A DNA stretch of 50,164 bases from Flavobacterium glaciei. Its GTDB lineage: Bacteria > Bacteroidota > Bacteroidia > Flavobacteriales > Flavobacteriaceae. The notes beneath the pieces are model-generated. The model was not told where the DNA came from, ran no database searches, and saw only the letters and a list, made by a program, of their open reading frames with translations. Shown in pieces: positions 24,366-34,168 of this stretch; position 1 is the first letter of the stretch; the number at the start of each line of letters is the position of its first letter. The stretch spans positions 1-50,164 of the forward strand of contig NZ_QQBA01000017.1 in NCBI RefSeq assembly GCF_003350545.1, written 5' to 3'. The position numbers and the translations under genes are program-made.

Positions 24366-25905
24366 CAATCGCAATCTGTACAAAGCAGCTTTTTTTACCT
24401 GCTTTATATTGATCAGTATTTTTACCGTTTCTGGAATGGCAAAAATTTTGGACTTTTTGAATACCGGCGCAGACAGGGGGGGTATGCTACGCCTAGCTAC
24501 CGAAAGTGAGGATATTTATCTTCCCAAAGTTAATTGGACTAAATTAGAAAATCCCGCGCGTAAAATGGAAAAAAACACGTTGGGAAAACTAGAACGAGAT
24601 TATTTGTTTTCTTGGTATGTAAAAAATACAGCTTTACAAAACAATGATTACAAAGGTATTGATGATTATTACACACTTAACACCCGCCAAAATTTATACC
24701 GAACTATTAAACACAACAAATCACAAAATATTGCTATCGAAAATACAACACTTAAACATTTTCCTGAATTAGAATTTTATAGTGAAGATGGGCAATTAGT
24801 TGTTTTTACTGATAAAAATGTGATTGAATATCAAAAAGTATATCAAAACAAACAATTGGTTACTACTATTCAAGACACGACCACCTACAAAGTAATGATG
24901 CTGCTAGAAGATGGCTTCTGGCGCGTGCGTCATTTTCAAAAAATGGAGGCAGCAGCTTTTGCTAAAGATACAGTGCGTGCCAAACCAATGTATACCATAA
25001 AAAACAATGTGATATTAAAAAATGGCACCCCTTTTACCATTAAAGGTATTAATTATTACCCTAAAAATTCAGCTTGGGACACCTTTGGCGATTTGTTTAA
25101 TAAAGATACTATTGCTAGAGATTTTGACATTATCAAAAAGGCCAATTTAAATTCCATACGCATTTTTATTCAATACGATGATTTTGGCAAAGCCAAAGTA
25201 CTGGCTGAGAAACTTGAAAAATTAAAAATCCTACTCGACCTAGCTCAATCTAAAAAATTAGAAGTCATTGTAACATTATTTGATTTTTACAGTGACTATT
25301 CCTTAGACAGCTGGACCTTAACGCATCGACATGCGGAGCAAATAGTAAACACCTTTAAAGATCATAAAGCGATTATAGCGTGGGATTTAAAGAATGAACC
25401 TAATTTAGATTTTGAAAACAGAGGCAAAGAAAATGTTTTGAGTTGGCTAGATCATATAGCAACTGTAATCAAAGAGAATGATCCCAATCACCTGATTACC
25501 ATTGGGTGGTCTAACTCTGTAGAAGCTACCCATCTCGCCAAGCAGATGGATTTTATTTCCTACCACTTTTATAATGACAATACCCATTTAGAATACGAAA
25601 CCAATACCTTGATGAAAAGCACCAATAAGCCAGTTGTTATCTCTGAATTTGGAGTGCCATCCTATGGAGGTATGTGGAATTTTTGGGAAGGAAGTGTAAC
25701 CAAACAGGCTGCTTACCATAAAAAAATGCAAGCCATTTTCAAAAAGAATGACTTTGCATTTATGTCGTGGACCTTATATGATTTCCCTCAAGTACCGGAT
25801 CAGGTCGCCGGTAAATGGCCATGGCAGAAGTTAAGACAAAAAAGATTTGGATTTATAGATATACATGGAAATAAAAAACCTGCTTTTCTATACATTAATC
25901 ATTAG
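24352..25905 (+). CDS. Membrane-anchored GH5-like glycoside hydrolase
   Basis: A 517-residue protein. A membrane anchor at about residues 12-30 is followed by an NTF2-like region (80-200) and then a clan A (beta/alpha)8 hydrolase (215-515). The acid/base is Glu349 in AWDLKNEP and the nucleophile is Glu432 in ISEFG, with a Trp-rich end (FMSWTLYDFP). This matches GH5/cellulase-like enzymes. A periplasmic hydrolase within a polysaccharide locus usually trims, edits or releases the polymer, or acts as a transglycosylase; I cannot name the substrate. The gene overlaps the end of the convergent GT4 gene by 11 bp. Confidence 0.85.
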   Translation: MKLINNRNLYKAAFFTCFILISIFTVSGMAKILDFLNTGADRGGMLRLATESEDIYLPKVNWTKLENPARKMEKNTLGKLERDYLFSWYVKNTALQNNDYKGIDDYYTLNTRQNLYRTIKHNKSQNIAIENTTLKHFPELEFYSEDGQLVVFTDKNVIEYQKVYQNKQLVTTIQDTTTYKVMMLLEDGFWRVRHFQKMEAAAFAKDTVRAKPMYTIKNNVILKNGTPFTIKGINYYPKNSAWDTFGDLFNKDTIARDFDIIKKANLNSIRIFIQYDDFGKAKVLAEKLEKLKILLDLAQSKKLEVIVTLFDFYSDYSLDSWTLTHRHAEQIVNTFKDHKAIIAWDLKNEPNLDFENRGKENVLSWLDHIATVIKENDPNHLITIGWSNSVEATHLAKQMDFISYHFYNDNTHLEYETNTLMKSTNKPVVISEFGVPSYGGMWNFWEGSVTKQAAYHKKMQAIFKKNDFAFMSWTLYDFPQVPDQVAGKWPWQKLRQKRFGFIDIHGNKKPAFLYINH

Positions 25906-27091
25906 CCCATCTTAACACTTTGTCGTAATTGACTTGTTTGAAATTTCCAATATACATTTGAACAATTTTATCCATCGAAAGTTCGCAAGCCGCTTCATAG
26001 TTATTCATAGCTAACTTCCTTCTGTAGTTGTCATCGTTTAAAATCGAACTTATAGCATTTGCTAAAGACTCTTTGCTCTCAGGGTCAAAAAACTCACCTT
26101 TATAACCTTCTTCTTTAACCAAAATACTTAAATCACCTAAATCAGGCATGACAACAGCCTTGCCATAACTACCCGCCTGATGTAAAACACCAGAGCTTCC
26201 TGTAGTTGAAGTGTATGGAAACACAACCATCGTACTGTTATTAAAAATAGTTGCCACTTCATTTTCTTCTACATAACCTGTAAAAGTAATCCCAGGAACA
26301 TTAGCATATTTTTCTTTGACCCCTTGTAAATATCCCGGAGTATTTGGACTATCAGTTCCAGCGATGATAATTTCGATAGATTCATTACTATTTTTGCGAA
26401 TAAGTTCAATAGCATCAATTAAAATTTCAACTTTTTTATACGTTCCAAATTTCCCAAAAGCCATCACTTTCTTTGGCCCTTCAGGCAAATCAAAACAAGG
26501 GTTTTTCGGGATTTCAAAAGTTCCATGAGGGATTAAAACCACATTATTTGTTTTGTACTTTTCATTCAAAACCGTTACGTATTTACTAATGGTAACAGCA
26601 ACAATATCAGCTTTAAGAATACAACTAGTCAGACTAGTTCCTATAAAATTATAAATTTTTTGGGCAATTTTACTATCTGTAAAACCTGCGCTTTTAAGGT
26701 CCACCTGTTCTAAAATATTATGTAATAGCACTACCGTATTGCAACCCAATAATCGCAAAATCATTGGTATTAATAATCCTAAAGCAGCAGGAACTTTTTT
26801 GTCTCCAAATTTTACAAACTGCAAATTGAACAAAACAGCATCTGGCTTTTCTTTTAAGATAGTTTTACAAATAGTAAAAATAGAAGTGTAACTGTTAAAC
26901 TCCCAACATTCTTTGACTAAAACTTTGTTACTGTTTTCAAAGTCCAATTGTTTGGGTTCTTTTGTTTTATCAGTAATCAAAATCAATTCTGCAATTTCAT
27001 CCTTTTGCACGAAATTTTTAACTAAATGATACCCATACTCATTTAAAGTTACTTTACTAGGTGGAAATGATGTTACTACAGCTACTCTCAT
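25895..27091 (-). CDS. GT4 family glycosyltransferase
   Basis: A 398-residue GT-B enzyme. The N-terminal domain begins RVAVVTSFPPSKVTLNEYGYHLVKNF. The C-terminal nucleotide-sugar domain has KVMAFGKFGTYKKVEILIDAI and the family 4 signature region FPYTSTTGSSGVLHQAGSYGKAVV, although the canonical E-x7-E is modified. It is expected to add a sugar to a growing glycan at the inner membrane. I start at the second Met (27091), because the predicted -7 box (27114-27121) lies upstream of it and the conserved strand begins there. An ATG at 27130 would add 13 residues. It is downstream of the flippase on the same strand but has its own operator. Confidence 0.87.
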   Translation of the reverse strand: MRVAVVTSFPPSKVTLNEYGYHLVKNFVQKDEIAELILITDKTKEPKQLDFENSNKVLVKECWEFNSYTSIFTICKTILKEKPDAVLFNLQFVKFGDKKVPAALGLLIPMILRLLGCNTVVLLHNILEQVDLKSAGFTDSKIAQKIYNFIGTSLTSCILKADIVAVTISKYVTVLNEKYKTNNVVLIPHGTFEIPKNPCFDLPEGPKKVMAFGKFGTYKKVEILIDAIELIRKNSNESIEIIIAGTDSPNTPGYLQGVKEKYANVPGITFTGYVEENEVATIFNNSTMVVFPYTSTTGSSGVLHQAGSYGKAVVMPDLGDLSILVKEEGYKGEFFDPESKESLANAISSILNDDNYRRKLAMNNYEAACELSMDKIVQMYIGNFKQVNYDKVLRWAND

Positions 27092-27113
27092 AGGTTTTTC
27101 TTGTTTTGTGCTG

Positions 27114-27180
27114 CAAATATCTTTATTCATATAAATTATTTATTAAAGTTTTCGACGAATGGTTGATTAGGTTAGACGAA
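27114..27180 (-). promoter_or_regulatory. Promoter with LytTR-type operator for the GT4 gene
   Basis: Plus-strand half-sites TTCGACGAA (27151-27159) and TTAGACGAA (27172-27180) are 21 bp apart. On the minus strand GATATTTG (complement of 27114-27121) follows after 29 nt and resembles the -7 box. There is no -33 TTG, as expected for an activator-dependent promoter. The distal half-site lies inside the 3' end of the flippase gene. Confidence 0.6.
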
Positions 27181-28447
27181 CGTGCTTTTTATTATGATAA
27201 AAGAAAAACGTCAATTGAAAAAAGAGTAATGCTACCATAGCAATAATCTGCATTTCTACGACTCGTTGCAAAGAGTCATGAAATAAAACAATTAGTACGA
27301 TTTGAGTGAGTCCAATTAATCCTGAGACTACAACTGGAATGTATTGGTTAATAGATAAAAAATAATACGCAAAAATATTTGCTATCGCAAAAACAGAAGT
27401 AGCTAAAGCATATTTCCATAATAAGTATGCAATCGACAGATATGCTTTCCCAAACATTAAATGGACAACGGTTTCAGGAAAAACAAACGTTACTAATACT
27501 ATAAAAGAGGATAAAACTGTGATGTAGGCCACATATTTCATTAGTATAGGCTTAGTTTCCTGACCATCTTTTTTCAATTGAATCACTTTAGGAAGCAGTA
27601 ACATAACAAACATCCAAGCAACAAAATACACTACTCTGCCAATTAAAGCTAATGATGCATACAAACCCGCTTGCTCACTATCAAAATAATGTTTTACTAA
27701 AATTATATCACTATTATTGATTATAATTTGTGTGAACTCATAAAATGCAGTTAGCAAAAAAAAGGTAATTATTGCTTTTTTATCTAATAAAGTGTCTTGT
27801 CCTTCCTGCACATTGGTAAATTTTAAAGACAGTCCAATATTTTTTTGAAAGGGAAACAAACCAAAAACAAAGGATAATAATATTCCAAATGCTACAATTA
27901 TGGACGGAGGAACGGCAGGTAATAATAAAACAGCCGAAATGGTGAGTACTAGTCTGCTCGCCATTTCTGTTTGATAAGTAAGCGCTAATTTTTTCATTAG
28001 ATTCTTCCCTTGATATAAGCCGCGATTGATACTCATCATAAAGTAAAATGGTATTCCAATACCAAAGATCATAAACATTGAAGCAGTTTTTGTGTGAAAA
28101 AGTTCTTGAAATTCCTGATAAAAAAGTACAATAGCCATACCTATTGCTATACCTGATAAAAGAGCATATTTTGTAATCATATTTGTAAATAAAACAAGCT
28201 TTTCTTCGCTGAATAAAACCGCATATTTTGCAGATACAATCTGAAAAGTCATTCCTACAAACGACAAAATCAATAAAAATGTAATTAAAATTGCAGCATC
28301 TGAAAACGCAGCAGGCCCTAATATGCGACCCAGCAATAAGTTATACAGATAATTACCACCATTTACTAAAAGTATGGTAACCATAAATAACTGCTCAGGA
28401 CTTAATTTTGTTGGAATAGAAGGAATCGTATAGGATGCTATTTTCAT
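27167..28447 (-). CDS. Polysaccharide flippase, MOP superfamily
   Basis: A 426-residue membrane protein with about 12 hydrophobic segments and the Wzx-like opening NGGNYLYNLLLGRILGPAAFSDAAIL. It belongs to the MOP exporter superfamily (oligosaccharide flippase) and should move lipid-linked or nascent glycan across the inner membrane. It is divergent from the outer-membrane TPR/barrel gene and upstream of the GT4 gene, so it fits as the inner-membrane step of the locus. A leader of about 220 nt is implied if the promoter at 28675 is its own. Confidence 0.88.
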   Translation of the reverse strand: MKIASYTIPSIPTKLSPEQLFMVTILLVNGGNYLYNLLLGRILGPAAFSDAAILITFLLILSFVGMTFQIVSAKYAVLFSEEKLVLFTNMITKYALLSGIAIGMAIVLFYQEFQELFHTKTASMFMIFGIGIPFYFMMSINRGLYQGKNLMKKLALTYQTEMASRLVLTISAVLLLPAVPPSIIVAFGILLSFVFGLFPFQKNIGLSLKFTNVQEGQDTLLDKKAIITFFLLTAFYEFTQIIINNSDIILVKHYFDSEQAGLYASLALIGRVVYFVAWMFVMLLLPKVIQLKKDGQETKPILMKYVAYITVLSSFIVLVTFVFPETVVHLMFGKAYLSIAYLLWKYALATSVFAIANIFAYYFLSINQYIPVVVSGLIGLTQIVLIVLFHDSLQRVVEMQIIAMVALLFFQLTFFFYHNKKHVRLT

Positions 28448-28674
28448 TGGTTAAGTTTAAAGCAAAATACAAAAAATAATACAGTAAAATATCGTAATAA
28501 CCACAAGAGCGAAATAATTCTTTTACTTTCTGGTTTTTCTCTTCCTAAAATGTAAAATAACGCATCACTCAAAAAAGCTTTTTATGCAAATTCAAAAAAA
28601 TATGATTCAAAAAGGCTCGCGTTATATGTTATTTTCATTGCTGCATTTTTTGAATTTACATATCGTATCTGGAA

Positions 28675-28741
28675 CAAATATCAACTGCATAACCATGAAA
28701 CTATATAATTCTTCGACGAATAGTCTTTTTCAGTAGGTGAA
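28675..28741 (-). promoter_or_regulatory. LytTR-type operator in the flippase/porin gap
   Basis: Half-site TTCGACGAA (28712-28720) is identical to the one before the GT4 gene; a weaker copy, GTAGGTGAA (28733-28741), is 21 bp on. On the minus strand GATATTTG (complement of 28675-28682) follows after 29 nt, exactly as before the GT4 gene, so the flippase is the likelier target. The porin starts 53 nt on the other side and may share the site. The rest of the 28448-28794 gap shows no gene. Confidence 0.55.
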
Positions 28742-28794
28742 ATATCATAGCTTTATACCTAACTTGCATCAATATAAATCAATACTACAATCGG

Positions 28795-30855
28795 ATGAAA
28801 TTATTAAACCAAACTATCTTTTTTCTACTAATCATATTCTGTAATATTGGAAATGCACAAGATATGAGCAAAGGTTTCAGTAATCTGGAAAAGGGTGAAT
28901 TTGATAAAGCAGAAGTGTTTTTTAAAAATATTTTGAAAGATTACCCCAATAATAAAACGGCACGCTTGTGTTATGCAAGAGCAATTGGCCTAAATAATCA
29001 AGCCGAAAAAGCATTAGACCTTTTTACAGCATTAAAAAGTGAATATCCTGGCGATTTAGAAATTGAACTAAATTATGCAGAATCGTTACTTTGGAACAAA
29101 AAATTTGATAAAGCTAAAGTGTTTTACAGCGGACTTGTAGAGAGAAACCCTGATAATTTTGTTGGCCATCTTGGTTATGCGAATACCTTGTCTAATTTAA
29201 AAGAATTCAAAGAAGCACTTGATCAAGTTAATAAGGCACTAGAACTGTCTCCTGGTAATCCTGGCCCATTGGTTTCAAGAAAATACATAAAGCTAGGATT
29301 TGCAAATCAAAAAGTTAATGAAAAAAAATACACTGAAGCCGAAGCTTTTTATAATGAAATTTTAATTGATTTCCCTGGAGACAAAGAAACCTTACTCAAC
29401 AAGGCAAATTTATATCTTATTACAAAAAATATTGTAAGTGGAAAAGAAACCTATAATTTAATTGCCACTAACGACCCAATTATTGCTTTAAATGGATTGT
29501 CCTTAATTGAGCATATTGATGGAAAAGACAAAAAAGCTTTAGCTATTTCAGAAGAGGCAGTTCAAAAAATCAATAGTATTACTGATGAAAACCTAATTAA
29601 ACAAACCCACGAACGATATGTACAAGCTTTGATTTGGAATAAAAAATATAAACTAGCAGAACTAAAAATAACCGATTTAAATACTAAATATGCTAATGAA
29701 AATTGGTTATTAGCACTATCTGCAACGTTAGCCATTTATCGCAGTGATTTCAAAGAAAGTATCAGCTACTACTCCACTATTTTAGGAAATGATTCAAAAT
29801 CCTTTGATGGAAATCTAGGAATTGCAAATGCTTATTATGCTTCAGGAGAAGTGAAAAATTCGCTATCAGCTGTTGCAAAAACGTTAGAAATTTTTAAAAA
29901 CCAAAATGACGCAGAGAATTTTTTTAAAAAAATCAAAGAGGAATTTACTCCTTATCTGGAAGAAAAATTAAGTTATTCTTTTGACAATGGTAACAACACG
30001 GCTATGTCCACTCGTACACTCATTTCGATTCCTTTATCAACAAAAGTAACGATTAATACAACCTATCAATATAGAGAAACAGAAAACACCGTTTCAAATG
30101 TAAGTGCTAAAACAAATGATATTTTATTGGGTTTCGATTATAAATTTCATCCAAAAATTAGCTATACGTTAGATGCGGGAGTAACTTCTGCTAATTCTAA
30201 TACGATAAATTACAATCAATTATTGATTAATACCTATTTCAAAGCAAAACCTTTCAAATTACAAGATTTAGAAATTGGATATAAAAGAGAAGTGCAGAAT
30301 TTTAACTCAGATTTGATTGACAAACAAATTGCTACTAATAATTACTATTTGAATTATAATATGGGTACTAATTTTAATTTTGGATGGTTTACACAATACT
30401 TCTACACATCTCAAACAGATAATAATACCCGAAACCTTTTGTTTACGTCTTTTTATTATAACTTCATGTCGAATCCTGTTTTAAAAGGCGGACTAAATTA
30501 CCAATATATTGCTTTTAAAAATCAAGTTCCAACTGATTATTTTAGTCCGAAAAAATTTAATGCTGTCGAGTTGTTCTTAGAAATACTTAAAGATGAAAAA
30601 ATAGTCGAAGCTAAGTCTTGGTTTTACAACGCCAATGTTGCAACGGGTTTTCAATTTATAGAAGATAATTCTAAACAATGGACATACAGAGTTCAAGCAA
30701 AATTCGGTTATAAATTCTCTGATCGTTTATTAGCGAATATTTACGGAACCCGAAGTAATATTGCATCGACCACAGCGGCTGGTTTTACTTTTAATGAAAT
30801 AGGATTACGATTAAAATGGAATTTATTTGATAAACCAATTTTCGTATTGAAATAA
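28795..30855 (+). CDS. TPR and beta-barrel outer-membrane exporter-like protein
   Basis: A 686-residue protein with a signal peptide (residues 1-21, ending IGNAQ). About ten TPR-like helical repeats follow (25-385, for example GEFDKAEVFFKNILKDYPNN and KKFDKAKVFYSGLVERNPDN). The C-terminal part (390-686) consists of alternating short strands rich in Tyr, Asn and Phe and ends IFVLK, as a beta barrel would. This TPR-then-barrel plan is that of polysaccharide export proteins such as PgaA, BcsC or PelB, though I cannot assign it to any one of them. It is the outer-membrane candidate for the polymer made by the neighbouring genes. Confidence 0.8.
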   Translation: MKLLNQTIFFLLIIFCNIGNAQDMSKGFSNLEKGEFDKAEVFFKNILKDYPNNKTARLCYARAIGLNNQAEKALDLFTALKSEYPGDLEIELNYAESLLWNKKFDKAKVFYSGLVERNPDNFVGHLGYANTLSNLKEFKEALDQVNKALELSPGNPGPLVSRKYIKLGFANQKVNEKKYTEAEAFYNEILIDFPGDKETLLNKANLYLITKNIVSGKETYNLIATNDPIIALNGLSLIEHIDGKDKKALAISEEAVQKINSITDENLIKQTHERYVQALIWNKKYKLAELKITDLNTKYANENWLLALSATLAIYRSDFKESISYYSTILGNDSKSFDGNLGIANAYYASGEVKNSLSAVAKTLEIFKNQNDAENFFKKIKEEFTPYLEEKLSYSFDNGNNTAMSTRTLISIPLSTKVTINTTYQYRETENTVSNVSAKTNDILLGFDYKFHPKISYTLDAGVTSANSNTINYNQLLINTYFKAKPFKLQDLEIGYKREVQNFNSDLIDKQIATNNYYLNYNMGTNFNFGWFTQYFYTSQTDNNTRNLLFTSFYYNFMSNPVLKGGLNYQYIAFKNQVPTDYFSPKKFNAVELFLEILKDEKIVEAKSWFYNANVATGFQFIEDNSKQWTYRVQAKFGYKFSDRLLANIYGTRSNIASTTAAGFTFNEIGLRLKWNLFDKPIFVLK

Positions 30856-30884
30856 CTTCCCTACTAAACTAAGTTAAACCAATG

Positions 30885-30912
30885 AGAGATTGTCTAAGGC
30901 AATCTCTTTTTT
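30885..30912 (+). terminator. Terminator of the outer-membrane TPR/barrel gene
   Basis: The stem AGAGATTG/CAATCTCT has a 7-nt loop and is followed by five T. Confidence 0.85.
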
Positions 30913-31229
30913 ATGTGCTACACTTAAATTATAAGTAAGATTTAGAAGCACACAAAATATATTAGTTAAATAGAGTGTATGCGAGTTCTACTGTTTTATC
31001 TATATCTTTAATGTAGATGACTGTAAAAAAGTCAACCTAATTATCCTCAAGTAACTAATTGAATTCATTTAAATATTTACTCGACTAACACGATTGACTC
31101 TCTATGATTGCAATACAGTCACACTAGAGTCTTTATTACATTTGACCCTGCAAATTGCTTACCTACAGTACAAACAGTTTCAAAAATGGCTAAACTAACC
31201 CATCATTTTTGATTACATTAAAACATAAA
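30913..31229. other. Intergenic stretch without recognisable features
   Basis: The 317 bp between the two convergent terminators are AT-rich. I see no open frame, promoter or repeat in them. Confidence 0.6.
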
Positions 31230-31255
31230 AAAAGCGACCCAAATAGATCGCTTTT
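31230..31255 (-). terminator. Terminator of the T9SS cargo gene
   Basis: The stem AAAAGCGA/TCGCTTTT has a 10-nt loop and continues into a T-run on the minus strand, 19 nt past the stop codon. Confidence 0.8.
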
Positions 31256-31273
31256 CATTGCTTTGTGGTATTC

Positions 31274-34054
31274 TTAATTAATCATAAACTTGGTTTGGAA
31301 TTGTTCTTTTTCTTTAGTTGTAACAACAAAGAGGTAAAGGCCTTTGCTTAAATTGTCTACAGCTATTTGTATTTCATTATTTGAAGGTATCGTTTTATAT
31401 TCTTTTGTTATCATCACTCTTCCCATCATATCTACAACTTCCACGGTTGCACTTTCTGTTATTTTAGGGATAACTAATGTAGTCGAAAGTTGGCATGGGT
31501 TAGGATAAGAATATAAACTCTTAATAAATCCATTCGTAAAGTTATTCGTACTCAAAGTATTAGCGTTTTTAAAGGAAAGACTGGATACATTAAGCTCAAA
31601 TGGTTGAAACGTATTGTAATTCCCTTGAACTGAGAAAACAACTCCCTTAATTTTTTCGTTAGTATATCTGTGCCCTTTTGGATTCGTAAACATGTCGAAA
31701 AGTATTTTAATATCTGAAACAGTTGAATTTACATTCAGCTGAAAACGTAATCTATCATTCCAATCTGTAGTTTTATCCGTTACTAGGACTACCTCAACAG
31801 GCAATGAATTTTGGATTGCAAAATTTAGGGATAAGTAATTACTTGCATCAAATACTAATTCTCCAGGAAGGATGTTTCTAAACAAATTCATTGTTCCATA
31901 AACGCTTCCGGTTACCGCGGCATCACGTTCAATATTGTATTGATCATTGGTACTAGCACTAGTTGCAATGTTGTTAATTTTAAAAGTTGCTATTGTGGTT
32001 TGGAGTTCTGAATAATCTAAACCCCAAGGACCATCAGCTAAATATAAAGCATCGACTTGTTTAGAAGTATCTCCAATTATTGAGAAACCAATATCAAATA
32101 AATTTCCAACGGGTAAAACAACATTTTGTTCGTATGCTGCCGTTAGTCCTATATTTTGAGAAACTAGCTCTGCTGTTGCTACTTCAGTTGCTTTTTTATT
32201 TCCTTGAAAAGATAAAGCGTAAGCATTTGATTTATTAATTATTGTCAAATTTAACTGCCCATCTTTATAACTGCCTTTTTTAACAAAGACATTAGGGATT
32301 CTATTATCTACTTTTTCAGAAATTAATGTTTTTTGTTGTCTGATTTTAGAAATAATTGTTTTTGCAATACTACAAATCTGAGCTGTTGAAGATCCCCAAA
32401 CCTGAAAATTAAGATAATCACCTGAAGGATATTGTTCTATATTCCAATAGCTGTGAAGCTTATTTTCAGTTTCCAATTGTTGTACTGAAAAATTCAAAGC
32501 ATATTCAATTAATCCATTGGCTCTTTTTAATTCAACTAAAATGATTTCATCCCCGTTCAAATTAATCGTAACTATATTCTCTAACGAAGAATCATTCAAT
32601 CGATCACAAATGGCTTTAGAATGACTGTAAACCGAATTTTTAGTATCAGTAGCTAAAACTGCTCCCACTCGCTTGTCGCCTTGGTAATAATCTATGGAAT
32701 ATACTTGTTTCGCATTTGTAATTCCAATTAAGTCTGTTGGACTAGAAACAAAAGTAGTTTCAGTACCTAACATTCCTGTATTTGGGATTATAGCAGAAAA
32801 ATCAATACTAAAACTACTTGTTTTGGAGAGAATAGAATTGGAAATGTACTTTTTTTGAGATTCTTTTTTATTGGCATAACTATTTGTTTTACTTCTTTTG
32901 AAATTTCTTTTAGCAATAAGTGTAGCTAAATCTCCATTACTTTCTAGTCCACCATCATTTGCAGAGGAAACCGTTGTTACAGCATTTTCATCTGTAGGCA
33001 TGATAACTATTTCAGCCGTTGATGTATCGTTACTAGTTATATTCATTGAAGCTCTTTTGGTTGTAGCAACAACATCATAAGTTCCAGGAAGTAGTTCTGG
33101 ATATAAAACGGTAAGACTCCAATTTGTATTATTAATATAAATTTCGCTGGTATAAATGATTCCATTTACAGTAACTGTTAAGCTGTCATCTCCTAACATG
33201 CTCCCTCCCCATGTACCCGAAATAGTTGGAGTGGTATCCGTGGTTGTTAATGTATTTACAGTAGGTGTCAAAATTTCTCCTGCAGCTATATTATCTAATG
33301 TCCCGTTGATAACAATCCCTAACTGTACCCAAGTCTTGTCTAATACTCCTGGTTCTTTATCATTTACCCCTGCAACATCGCCATTAGAAGTTTGACTTGT
33401 TGAGGTAAAACCGTACAAAGCAATTGTTGAATTTCCCGTAATTGTTAAACCAAAGTTATTCAAAACATAAGCTTTCAAACTTTCTTCTGTAAATCCAAAT
33501 TCTATCCAACTGTCTATTCCACTATTTCCACCGTCAATATCTGTTCCGGCACTATAAGTCGAAATATCAGCATTGCGAGTGTCCAAGATGAGTTCATTAT
33601 TTCTTGTACCGTTTAACCAGGCAGTTTGTGAAGGAGAAATTCCTGTTTTAGTTTGATCTCGTTTATGAAAAGAAACGTAAGGTGTTTGGCTTTTCATATT
33701 TGCTTCAATAAAAATATCCGCAATCAAATCCCCGGAAACGTCCAAGCCTAAATAAAACGAAGTAGATGCATTACTTTGTCCCATTCTTACTCTAAAAAAG
33801 TAAGTTTCGTCTGTTATCCCGTCAATAAAGTTTATTGTTGCTTTTTGGGTTTCAACCATAGCGTTACTTGCATTCCCTACAAAATCAGTATCAGCTACTG
33901 ACTGTTGATCGTCATTTGGATCAAACTTATCGCCCTTCATCAATGCTATCCAAGTTCCTGCAGCTTTTCCCACTGTAGTTTTACCTTGTGAGAAACCTAA
34001 GTGATAAGATAACATCAAAAAAAGCAAAGAAACTAAAAAGTATTTCTTGTTCAT
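31274..34054 (-). CDS. Large secreted protein with type IX sorting domain
   Basis: A 926-residue protein. A signal peptide (1-23, ending GFSQG) leads to a beta-rich N-terminal region (30-255), an Ig-like module (about 265-350, TPTISGTWGGSMLGDDSLTVTVNG) and a large beta-sandwich region. The C-terminal 80 residues begin SYPNPCQLSTTLVIP and end GLYLFVVTTKEKEQFQTKFMIN, the type A sorting domain used for secretion and surface attachment by the type IX system. No catalytic motif is seen, so a structural, matrix or adhesin role is plausible. It has its own promoter with a LytTR-type site and lies directly downstream of the LytTR gene. Confidence 0.87.
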   Translation of the reverse strand: MNKKYFLVSLLFLMLSYHLGFSQGKTTVGKAAGTWIALMKGDKFDPNDDQQSVADTDFVGNASNAMVETQKATINFIDGITDETYFFRVRMGQSNASTSFYLGLDVSGDLIADIFIEANMKSQTPYVSFHKRDQTKTGISPSQTAWLNGTRNNELILDTRNADISTYSAGTDIDGGNSGIDSWIEFGFTEESLKAYVLNNFGLTITGNSTIALYGFTSTSQTSNGDVAGVNDKEPGVLDKTWVQLGIVINGTLDNIAAGEILTPTVNTLTTTDTTPTISGTWGGSMLGDDSLTVTVNGIIYTSEIYINNTNWSLTVLYPELLPGTYDVVATTKRASMNITSNDTSTAEIVIMPTDENAVTTVSSANDGGLESNGDLATLIAKRNFKRSKTNSYANKKESQKKYISNSILSKTSSFSIDFSAIIPNTGMLGTETTFVSSPTDLIGITNAKQVYSIDYYQGDKRVGAVLATDTKNSVYSHSKAICDRLNDSSLENIVTINLNGDEIILVELKRANGLIEYALNFSVQQLETENKLHSYWNIEQYPSGDYLNFQVWGSSTAQICSIAKTIISKIRQQKTLISEKVDNRIPNVFVKKGSYKDGQLNLTIINKSNAYALSFQGNKKATEVATAELVSQNIGLTAAYEQNVVLPVGNLFDIGFSIIGDTSKQVDALYLADGPWGLDYSELQTTIATFKINNIATSASTNDQYNIERDAAVTGSVYGTMNLFRNILPGELVFDASNYLSLNFAIQNSLPVEVVLVTDKTTDWNDRLRFQLNVNSTVSDIKILFDMFTNPKGHRYTNEKIKGVVFSVQGNYNTFQPFELNVSSLSFKNANTLSTNNFTNGFIKSLYSYPNPCQLSTTLVIPKITESATVEVVDMMGRVMITKEYKTIPSNNEIQIAVDNLSKGLYLFVVTTKEKEQFQTKFMIN

Positions 34055-34077
34055 AATTGTAGTTTTTTATTATGAAT

Positions 34078-34167
34078 CAAAGATAATTAACTAAGTAAAG
34101 AATTATTGAAATATTAGATTAGCCAACATTTACTATAGTTGAAATACGTTTTTGTATGGTCGAATAG
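34078..34167 (-). promoter_or_regulatory. Promoter with possible LytTR-type operator for the T9SS cargo gene
   Basis: The minus-strand -7 box TATCTTTG (complement of 34078-34085) lies 23 nt before the start codon. There is no -33 TTG. Weak half-sites GTTGAAATA (34138-34146) and GTCGAATAG (34159-34167) are 21 bp apart and 52 nt upstream of the -7 box. This is the weakest member of the set. Confidence 0.4.
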
Positions 34168-34168
34168 C

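Noticed and set aside
28764..28793. Promoter TTG-N19-TACAATCG for the porin gene
   Set aside because: The -7 match is poor and transcription would begin after the start codon.
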